Shown: positions 25,461-32,036 of the stretch, piece after piece
Numbering within the stretch: the stretch's first letter is position 1
Layout: every line of letters starts with the position of its first letter
Source: a bacterium
Lineage (GTDB): Bacteria > Planctomycetota > UBA1135 > UBA2386
Reading direction: 5' to 3'
Length of the DNA: 64,000 nucleotides
Assembly (NCBI GenBank): GCA_030432695.1
Contig: JAUILN010000002.1
Coordinates: 372,001-436,000, forward strand
Notes under the pieces: model-generated
Seen by the model: only the letters and a program-made list of their open reading frames with translations
What the model was told of the DNA's origin: nothing
The model's database searches: none
Translations under genes and position numbers: made by a program

Positions 25461-26831
25461 ATGCTCTCCTTCCTGAGGAAGTCCCCGGCCGACGGCACCA
25501 CGATCCGCGGCACCTTCGCGCACGGCGTCCACCCGCCGGAGGCCAAGGACGACACGTCGAAGCTGGCGATCCGCCAGTTCCCGTTCGCGCCGTCGTTCGT
25601 GGTCCCGGTCAGCCAGCACATCGGCAAGCCGGCGAAGGTGATCGTCCGTGAGGGCCAGAAGGTCCGCCGCGGGGAGTGCATCGCCGAGCCCGACGGCTTC
25701 CTGTCGGTCGCGATGCACTCGCCGGTGACCGGCACGGTGCGCGGCATCGGCCCGGTGCCGAGCATCACCGGGCGGATGGTCGAGGGCATCTTCCTCGAGC
25801 CGTCGGCCGCGTCCTCGCAGGAGGTGATGCACGGCACGCCCTGCGACGTCGCGACCGCCAGCGTCGACGAGATCCTCACCGCGATCCAACGCGCCGGCGT
25901 GGTGGGCCTGGGCGGCGCGGGCTTCCCGACCCACGCCAAGCTGAAGATCCCCGAGGGCAAGCGCTGCGACACGCTGCTGATCAACGGCGTCGAGTGCGAG
26001 CCCTACCTCACCACCGACCACCGGGTGATGCTGGAGCACGCCGCCGACGTGATGGTCGGCCTGCGTTATCTGCTGAAGCTCACCGCCGCGAAGCGGACCA
26101 TCATCGCGGTCGAGGCCAACAAGGCCGACGCCGCCGAGGCCCTGCGCGCCGCGGTGCCGAGCGACCTGCAGGTCGAGGTCGCGGTGCTGCCGGTGAAGTA
26201 CCCGCAGGGCGCCGAGAAGCTGCTGATCACGGCCCTGCTCGGCCGCGAGGTCCCGTCCGGCGGGCTGCCGATCGACGTCGGCGCGGTCTGCACCAACGTC
26301 GCCACCACCGCCGAGATCGGCCAACTGCTGCCGACCGGCCAGGGCATCCAGGAGCGCGTGCTCACGCTCGGCGGCCCCGGCATCCGCGACAAGGGCAACT
26401 ACCGGGTGCCGATCGGCACGCCGCTGCGCTTCGTGATGGAGACCGCGGGCACCACCGGCGAGCTCGGCCACGTGTTCCTCGGCGGCCCGATGATGGGTCA
26501 GGCGGTGTCGAGCCTCGACATCCCGGTCACCAAGGGCACCACCGGCGTGATCGCCTTCACCGCCGACCAGACCGGCCCGCTGACCGACCGCCTCGAGTAC
26601 CCGTGCATCCGCTGCGGTGCCTGCCTCGAGGCCTGCCCGCTGTTCCTGAACCCCTCGCGCATGGGCCTGCTCGCCAAGCACGGCCGCTACGACGAGATGG
26701 TCGCCGAAGAGCACCTCTTCGACTGCTTCGAGTGCGGGAGCTGCACCTTCGTGTGCCCCTCGCACATCCCCCTGGTCCAGCACTTCCGCGTCGCCAAGAC
26801 GCAGATGCGCCGCAGAAAGGCCAAGGCATGA
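25461..26831 (+). CDS. rnfC: Rnf complex subunit RnfC, NADH-binding
   Basis: A 456-residue protein. Its N terminus has the GVHPPEAKD start and biotinyl-like barrel (PAKVIVREGQKVRRGECIAE...HSPVTGTV). The NADH/FMN-binding region has VGLGGAGFPTHAKL, LLINGVECEPYLTTDHRVM and the matching Nqo1/SLBB-like part. Two [4Fe-4S] motifs follow: C382/C385/C388/C392 (CIRCGACLEACP) and C422/C425/C428/C432 (CFECGSCTFVCP). It delivers electrons to NAD+ on the cytoplasmic face. The last four bases overlap the start of rnfD (ATGA). Confidence 0.95.
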   Translation: MLSFLRKSPADGTTIRGTFAHGVHPPEAKDDTSKLAIRQFPFAPSFVVPVSQHIGKPAKVIVREGQKVRRGECIAEPDGFLSVAMHSPVTGTVRGIGPVPSITGRMVEGIFLEPSAASSQEVMHGTPCDVATASVDEILTAIQRAGVVGLGGAGFPTHAKLKIPEGKRCDTLLINGVECEPYLTTDHRVMLEHAADVMVGLRYLLKLTAAKRTIIAVEANKADAAEALRAAVPSDLQVEVAVLPVKYPQGAEKLLITALLGREVPSGGLPIDVGAVCTNVATTAEIGQLLPTGQGIQERVLTLGGPGIRDKGNYRVPIGTPLRFVMETAGTTGELGHVFLGGPMMGQAVSSLDIPVTKGTTGVIAFTADQTGPLTDRLEYPCIRCGACLEACPLFLNPSRMGLLAKHGRYDEMVAEEHLFDCFECGSCTFVCPSHIPLVQHFRVAKTQMRRRKAKA

Positions 26832-27850
26832 CCGGCACCCTGGTCATCCGCAGCTCCCCCCACTTCGTCAGCGGCGCCGCCGTGGACCGGATCATGTTCC
26901 AGGTCGCGTTGGCGCTCGCGCCGACCACGCTGTGGGCGATCTGGACCTTCGGCCTGGCTGCCGCCGTCACCCTCGGCACCGCGGTCGCCACCTGCCTCGT
27001 CACCGAGCGCCTGCTGGCCGCGCGCCGTGCGGGCCGCACCACGCTGGGCGACGGCTCGGCGCTGGTCACCGGCCTGCTCTACGGCCTCACGCTGCCGCCC
27101 GGCCTCGCGCTGTGGATGGTGGTGGTCGGCGGCGTGGTGTCGATGGCGCTCGGCAAGCTGCTGTTCGGCGGCCTCGGCCAGAACCCGTTCAACCCGGCGC
27201 TGGTCGGCCGCGCGTTCCTGCAGGCCGCCTTCCCGGTGTCGATGACCACCTGGGTGCTGCCGGGCGCCGCGTCGCGGTTCACCGCGCTGCCCTCGTCGAG
27301 CCTGGCGATCCCGCTGATGGAGCCGACCTTCGACGGCCTGTCTGGTGCGACCCCGCTGTCGGCCTGGAAGTTCGATGCGCAGGCCGCCGACCTCGGCGAT
27401 CTGATGTTCGGCTCGGTCAGCGGCTCGGTCGGCGAGACCAGCGCGCTGTTGATCCTGCTCGGCGGCCTCTACCTGGCTTGGAAGCGCTACCTCGACTGGC
27501 GCATCCCCGCTGGCGTGCTCGGCAGTGCCGCACTGCTGGCGCTGGTGCTGTGGCTGATCGACTCCGGCCGCTTCCCGACGGTGCCCGCCACGCTGTTCTC
27601 CGGCGGCCTGATGCTCGGCGCGGTGTTCATGGCCACCGACATGGTCGGCTCGCCGATCACCCCGAAGGGCACCTGGATCTACGCGGCGCTGATCGGCGTC
27701 CTGGTGGTGCTGATCCGCAACTTCGGCGGCATGCCCGAAGGCGTGATGTATGCGATCCTGCTCGGCAACGCCTGCACGCCGCTGCTCGACAAGCGGTGCA
27801 AGCCGCGGGTCTACGGCCACGCGAAGGCCGCGAAGGGAGACCGGTCGTGA
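26828..27850 (+). CDS. rnfD: Rnf complex subunit RnfD, membrane flavoprotein
   Basis: A 340-residue polytopic membrane protein of the RnfD/NqrB family, starting at the ATG that overlaps the rnfC stop. About ten hydrophobic helices are visible. The covalent FMN motif is DGLSGATPLS, with Thr175 as the expected attachment site. GQNPFNPALVGRAF is conserved in the family. It forms part of the ion-translocating core of Rnf together with RnfA, RnfE and RnfG. It overlaps rnfG by 4 bases (GTGA). Confidence 0.95.
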   Translation: MTGTLVIRSSPHFVSGAAVDRIMFQVALALAPTTLWAIWTFGLAAAVTLGTAVATCLVTERLLAARRAGRTTLGDGSALVTGLLYGLTLPPGLALWMVVVGGVVSMALGKLLFGGLGQNPFNPALVGRAFLQAAFPVSMTTWVLPGAASRFTALPSSSLAIPLMEPTFDGLSGATPLSAWKFDAQAADLGDLMFGSVSGSVGETSALLILLGGLYLAWKRYLDWRIPAGVLGSAALLALVLWLIDSGRFPTVPATLFSGGLMLGAVFMATDMVGSPITPKGTWIYAALIGVLVVLIRNFGGMPEGVMYAILLGNACTPLLDKRCKPRVYGHAKAAKGDRS

Positions 27851-28551
27851 CCGCCACCACCCAGACCCCGCCGGCCGCCAAGGCTTCGGCGTTGGCGATG
27901 TACCGCACCCTGGTCGGCGTCGGCCTGGTCTGCGGCCTCCTGATCGTGGTGGTGTTCCAGGGCACCGCGCCGATCATCCGCCAGAACCGCATCGAGGCCC
28001 GCTCGCGCGCGGTCCTGCAGGTCCTGCCCGGTGCAGTCGTGAGCCGCGCGTTCGCCTGGACCGGCAGCGGCTTCGAGCCGGCGGCCGCCGACGCAGCCGG
28101 CGTCGAGCTGGTGTTCGCCGGCTTCGACGCCGCCGGCAGCCTGGTCGGCGTCGCGCTCGAGGCCCAGGGCATGGGCTACCAGGACGTCGTCAAGGTGCTC
28201 TACGGCTACGACCCGCGGTCGCAGACCGTGGTCGGCCTGGCGGTCCTGGACAGCCGCGAGACGCCCGGCCTCGGCGACCGCGCCGAGACCGACCCTGCCT
28301 ACGTCGCCAACTTCAAGGCGTTGGACGTGTCGCTGAACGACGCGCGCGACGCGCTGGCCCACGAGATCGAGGTGGTCAAGCCGGGCACCAAGACCGCCGC
28401 CTGGCAGATCGACACGATCTCCGGCGCGACGATCACCAGCTCGGCGATCGCCAACATGATCGCCGCAGGCGCCGCCGAGGACGTGGTCCGCGTCGCCGCC
28501 CACCTCGACGCCTTCACCGCGCCGCCGGCGCCGGAAGGAAGCAGCCGATGA
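27847..28551 (+). CDS. rnfG: Rnf complex subunit RnfG, FMN-binding
   Basis: A 234-residue protein with one N-terminal membrane helix (about 20-40) and an extracytoplasmic FMN-binding domain. ETPGLGD (138-144) and SGATITSSA (192-200, Thr195 the covalent FMN site) are diagnostic. The start is GTG at 27847, overlapping the rnfD TGA; no ATG fits the family N terminus better. RnfG passes electrons through its covalent flavin on the outer face. Its stop overlaps the rnfE start. Confidence 0.94.
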   Translation: MTATTQTPPAAKASALAMYRTLVGVGLVCGLLIVVVFQGTAPIIRQNRIEARSRAVLQVLPGAVVSRAFAWTGSGFEPAAADAAGVELVFAGFDAAGSLVGVALEAQGMGYQDVVKVLYGYDPRSQTVVGLAVLDSRETPGLGDRAETDPAYVANFKALDVSLNDARDALAHEIEVVKPGTKTAAWQIDTISGATITSSAIANMIAAGAAEDVVRVAAHLDAFTAPPAPEGSSR

Positions 28552-29198
28552 CCTCCGCAACGATCGATCAGGGCCCGAACCCCACCGACGAGTTCGTCAA
28601 GGGACTCTGGAAGCAGAACCCGGTGTTCGTCCAGGTGCTCGGCATGTGCCCGGTGCTGGCGGTGACCAACACCGGCCTCAACGCGCTGGCGATGGGGCTG
28701 GCGACGCTGTTCGTGCTGCTGATGTCGAGCACGGTGGTCTCGCTGATCCGCAACCTGGTGCCCAAGCAGGTCCGCATCGTCACCTACATCCTGGTGATCG
28801 CGACCTTCGTGACCGTGGTGGACTACCTGATCCAGGCGATCAGCGTCGACCTGCACAAGGCGCTCGGCGCGTTCATCTCGCTGATCGTCGTGAACTGCCT
28901 GATCCTCGGCCGCGCCGAGGCCTTCGCCTCGAAGAACACCCCCGCACTGGCCGCGCTCGACGCGCTCGGCATGGGTCTCGGCTTCACGCTCGGGCTCCTG
29001 TGCCTGGGCTCTGTCCGCGAGGTCGTCGGCATGGGCTCGCTGTTCGGCGTCTCGCTGTTCGGCGCGCACTACCAGCAGTGGGTCGTGATGATCCTTCCAC
29101 CGGGTGGGTTCTTCACGCTGGCCGCGTGGCTGTTGATCTTCAACCACCGCAAGCAGAAACAGGCCGCTGCGGCAGTGGCCGCCGAGGAGGCCGCATGA
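28548..29198 (+). CDS. rnfE: Rnf complex subunit RnfE
   Basis: A 216-residue membrane protein of the RnfE/NqrD family. It has the typical N terminus (FVKGLWKQNPVFVQVLGMCPVLAVTNT) and six hydrophobic segments. The paired Cys-containing helix regions (GMCPVLAV, VVNCLILGRAEAFA) are conserved: RnfA and RnfE together ligate an iron centre within the membrane. It overlaps rnfG and rnfA by 4 bases on each side. The C-terminal tail is Lys/Ala-rich. Confidence 0.94.
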   Translation: MTSATIDQGPNPTDEFVKGLWKQNPVFVQVLGMCPVLAVTNTGLNALAMGLATLFVLLMSSTVVSLIRNLVPKQVRIVTYILVIATFVTVVDYLIQAISVDLHKALGAFISLIVVNCLILGRAEAFASKNTPALAALDALGMGLGFTLGLLCLGSVREVVGMGSLFGVSLFGAHYQQWVVMILPPGGFFTLAAWLLIFNHRKQKQAAAAVAAEEAA

Positions 29199-29776
29199 AC
29201 CAGGAATCGCTCGGTTCGATCTTCCTCGGCGCCTGCCTCGTCAACAACTTCGTGCTGGCGTACTTCCTCGGCATCTGCCCGTTCCTGGGCGTGTCGGGCA
29301 AGCTGGCGACCGCGACCCGCATGGGTGCTGCGGTGACGTTCGTGATGCTGGTCAGCTCGGTCTGCGCCTACGGCATCCACGCCCTGCTCGAAGCGGTCGG
29401 CGCGCCGTTCCTGCAGCTGATCGCGTTCATCGCGGTGATCGCCTCGACGGTGCAGCTGGTCGAGATGTTCATCAAGAAGACCAGCCCGGCGCTGTTCCGC
29501 GCGCTCGGCATCTTCCTGCCGCTGATCACCACCAACTGCGCGATCCTCGGCCTGGCGCTGTTCCAGACCAACAAGGGCTACGGCTTCGTCCAGTCGCTGG
29601 TCTACGCGCTCGGTGCCGGTCTCGGCTTCACGCTCGCGCTGGTGCTGATGGCCGGCCTGCGCGAGAAGCTCGAACTCGCCGAGACCCCCGACGTGGTCAA
29701 GGGCACCGCATTGACGCTGCTGGTGGCCGGCATCCTGTCGATCGCCTTCATGGGCTTCGCGGGGATGGGCTCATGA
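29195..29776 (+). CDS. rnfA: Rnf complex subunit RnfA
   Basis: A 193-residue membrane protein of the RnfA/NqrE family. It has LVNNFVLAYFLGICPFLGVS and LPLITTNCAILGLALF, the two Cys-bearing half-helices that pair with those of RnfE to hold the membrane iron centre. Six hydrophobic segments are visible. In most organisms rnfA and rnfB are adjacent; here rnfB is at the other end of the operon. It overlaps rnfE and the small Cys-rich gene by 4 bases each (ATGA). Confidence 0.95.
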   Translation: MNQESLGSIFLGACLVNNFVLAYFLGICPFLGVSGKLATATRMGAAVTFVMLVSSVCAYGIHALLEAVGAPFLQLIAFIAVIASTVQLVEMFIKKTSPALFRALGIFLPLITTNCAILGLALFQTNKGYGFVQSLVYALGAGLGFTLALVLMAGLREKLELAETPDVVKGTALTLLVAGILSIAFMGFAGMGS

Positions 29777-30018
29777 GCCTCGACACCGTGCAACTGCTCC
29801 GCAATGCGCTGGTCGCGATGCTCGGCATCGCCGGCCTGGCCTGCGGCTGGCTGCTGGTCCTCACCGGCTGGCGCCGCGTCTTCCCCGAACACACCCACCC
29901 CGACGACGACCCCCTCGCCTCCCGACTCGGCTGCGGCTCCTGCAGTTGTTCGACCCCGTGCGAGAAGCGTCGCGCCGAAGCACAGAGACCCCACCACACC
30001 GACCCACTGGCCCACTGA
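29773..30018 (+). CDS. Small Cys-rich single-span membrane protein
   Basis: An 81-residue protein with one membrane helix (about 9-31) and a short cytoplasmic tail carrying C54, C57, C59 and C63 (CGSCSCSTPC), then a His-containing basic end. It overlaps rnfA by 4 bases (ATGA), so it is probably translated with the complex. By size, topology and place it recalls NqrM, the small Cys-rich protein needed to insert iron in the related Na+-NQR complex, but the sequence is not clearly NqrM. I infer a maturation or iron-delivery role for Rnf; this is not established. Confidence 0.75.
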   Translation: MSLDTVQLLRNALVAMLGIAGLACGWLLVLTGWRRVFPEHTHPDDDPLASRLGCGSCSCSTPCEKRRAEAQRPHHTDPLAH

Positions 30019-30044
30019 CTGGCCTACCGACACCGAGAACCAGC

Positions 30045-30923
30045 ATGCGACTGCAGGAATACGACACGTCGACCCGCGTCGAGGCCTCCGTGGCGTCGAG
30101 CGCGCGCATCACGCCCACGACCACCGACGAAGTGCGCGAGATCGTGCTTACCCTCCCCGCCGGCGAGGCGAGCGCGCCCTTCGCCACGCTCACGGCCGGC
30201 CAAACGGTCGGTGTCCTCGCGCCGGGTGAGGAGGCCTTCGGCCAGGAACACCACTTCCGCCTCTACACGATCGCCGAACTGCCGAAGACGCTGCCCGATG
30301 GCTCGATGCAGGTGGTGCTGTGCGTAAGGCGCTGCAACTACATCGATGAGTACAGCGGCGAAAGGTACGAGGGTCGAGCCTCGAACTACCTTTGCAACCT
30401 GCGGCCTGGCGACAACGTCACGCTGGCCGGCCCGTACGGCATCCCCTTCCCGATCCCCGAGGAGAAGAACGCCAACCTGCTGCTGATCGGCATGGGCACC
30501 GGCATCGCGCCGTTCCGCGCCTTCGTCCGCCGGCTCTACGAGCACGCCGGCACCGGCGGCTTCGAGGGCAAGGTCTTGCTGTTCCACGGCGGCCTCACCG
30601 GCCTCGATCTCCTCTACCGCAACGACGAGCGCGACGATTTCGCGCTCTATTACGACCGACCGACCTTCGAAGCGATCTCGGCACTGAGCGCCGACCCGGT
30701 CTGGGACGAACACGTCGACTGGGCCACCGCGCTGGAGGCCCGCGCCGCCGAGGTTGCCGCGATGCTGCGACAGCCGGAAACCTACGTCTATCTGGCCGGC
30801 CTGGAGCCGATCCGCGACCAGCTCGACGAGGTCTTCGCCAGCATCCTGCACTCGGAGGAACGCTGGCAGCGGCGGCGGGCCGAGCTGGAGGCGGGCGGGC
30901 GGTGGGTCGAGCTGCTGTATTGA
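30045..30923 (+). CDS. Plant-type ferredoxin:NADP+ reductase
   Basis: A 292-residue flavoprotein. FAD-binding RLYTIA (72-77, RxY[S/T] type), a second site YLCNLRPGD, and the NADP-binding region LLLIGMGTGIAPFRAFVRRLYE (146-167) are visible, followed by YVYLAGLEPIRDQL. The protein ends in WVELLY: a C-terminal Tyr stacking on the flavin is the hallmark of plant-type FNR. The ATG at 30045 was chosen; the in-frame extension upstream overlaps the Cys-rich gene. It exchanges electrons between ferredoxin and NADP(H), so it would link the ferredoxin reduced by the upstream oxidoreductase to NADPH. It is the last gene of the operon, 26 bases after the small gene. Confidence 0.88.
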   Translation: MRLQEYDTSTRVEASVASSARITPTTTDEVREIVLTLPAGEASAPFATLTAGQTVGVLAPGEEAFGQEHHFRLYTIAELPKTLPDGSMQVVLCVRRCNYIDEYSGERYEGRASNYLCNLRPGDNVTLAGPYGIPFPIPEEKNANLLLIGMGTGIAPFRAFVRRLYEHAGTGGFEGKVLLFHGGLTGLDLLYRNDERDDFALYYDRPTFEAISALSADPVWDEHVDWATALEARAAEVAAMLRQPETYVYLAGLEPIRDQLDEVFASILHSEERWQRRRAELEAGGRWVELLY

Positions 30924-31024
30924 GACGCTGAAGCGAAGATCACGACAGCCCGGTAGCACAGTCGTATGCGCCGGGGATCGCCCCTAATGCCTCATTGGCT
31001 GGACCGCGCCAGAGACGCTCTCTC

Positions 31025-32032
31025 TCACTTGACGGTGAACCGGAGCGTCCGGCTCTCGTCAACGCTGGTGGCGTATTCGACTCGAAGGACGTTTTCACCC
31101 GCCACCAGCCCATCGAGCTTCAAAGGCAAATCTAGCTCATAGCCGTCGCCGACCGGCCGATTCCTCTCGGAAAGCCCTAATTCATGCGCTAATATATCAC
31201 CCGTATCGACGCGCATAATCCTTACATCGGACACCTTTACCGTTCCCGATATCCTCAACTTGAGATCCAAAGTACCGGGCTCGATCGCCGCCCCGTTGGA
31301 GGGCTGCAGTACCTCCAGACGAGACGGAACGATTCCGCGGGCGTATACTCCATTACCGAAGTCACGCTTCACGTACTCCGCAAGCTTGACCGCCGCGCGC
31401 CGAGCAACTCCATCTTGGAGCGACTGTCGGGTGGTCTCGTCTTCATCCACCGTCCAGAACGGCGGGAGGATCAACGACATCAGGGTCCCGACGCTGAAGA
31501 AGTCGTTTCGGTCGAAGAACGCAAGATCGACATCGTCCCCACCATATCCTGACGAGACCTCCCCCAGCGGCTCAGCGGAGTCTTTGCCGGCCCGCAGATC
31601 ATAGGCGATCTCGACCTCCACGCTGTAGCACGAATCATCCACGAAAAGTCCACCGATCCAGGTAACCAACCAGAGCCCGCCAGCCGCCCACCATCCTTCC
31701 GAGACCCCGCCATGCTGGTAGTCCATGGGTCTCACGAGCCTCGGCCGAAGGACGAAGTCGGCGCCCTGACGCGCGGCCGCATCCTCCGCCGAGCCCACCA
31801 CACTGACGGCGTCGAGTTGAGCCAACTCTCGGATGAGCCGGTCTCGGAACTCACCTCCCCAATCAATGGGGTCAATACCATTCGCCGCGGTCATGGGTTC
31901 GACCACGAGCGCGATCGGAGCGGGAGGCTCCTTCCTGAGCTGGAGGACCCCGTCGCTGGTAGAGCACGAAGCGAACACGGCGCAAACAGCCACCGAAATC
32001 TTGACCAAGTGCTTCATCGCCATTTGCCTCAT
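31025..32032 (-). CDS. Lipoprotein encoded next to the T6SS kinase
   Basis: A 335-residue protein with a lipoprotein signal (MKHLVKISVAVCAVFASCS from the third Met; lipobox FASC). The mature part starts with a domain that includes PIALVVEPMTAANG and DRLIRELAQLDAVSVVG, reminiscent of outer-membrane lipoproteins that assemble small folds (CsgG-like pattern, weak). It ends in a beta-sandwich-like region with LRISGTVKVSDVRIMRVDTGD. It lies 4 bases after the transmembrane kinase on the same strand, so the two form an operon. I suppose it works at the envelope with the kinase's outer domain; this is inference. Confidence 0.7.
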   Translation of the reverse strand: MRQMAMKHLVKISVAVCAVFASCSTSDGVLQLRKEPPAPIALVVEPMTAANGIDPIDWGGEFRDRLIRELAQLDAVSVVGSAEDAAARQGADFVLRPRLVRPMDYQHGGVSEGWWAAGGLWLVTWIGGLFVDDSCYSVEVEIAYDLRAGKDSAEPLGEVSSGYGGDDVDLAFFDRNDFFSVGTLMSLILPPFWTVDEDETTRQSLQDGVARRAAVKLAEYVKRDFGNGVYARGIVPSRLEVLQPSNGAAIEPGTLDLKLRISGTVKVSDVRIMRVDTGDILAHELGLSERNRPVGDGYELDLPLKLDGLVAGENVLRVEYATSVDESRTLRFTVK

Positions 32033-32036
32033 CGAG

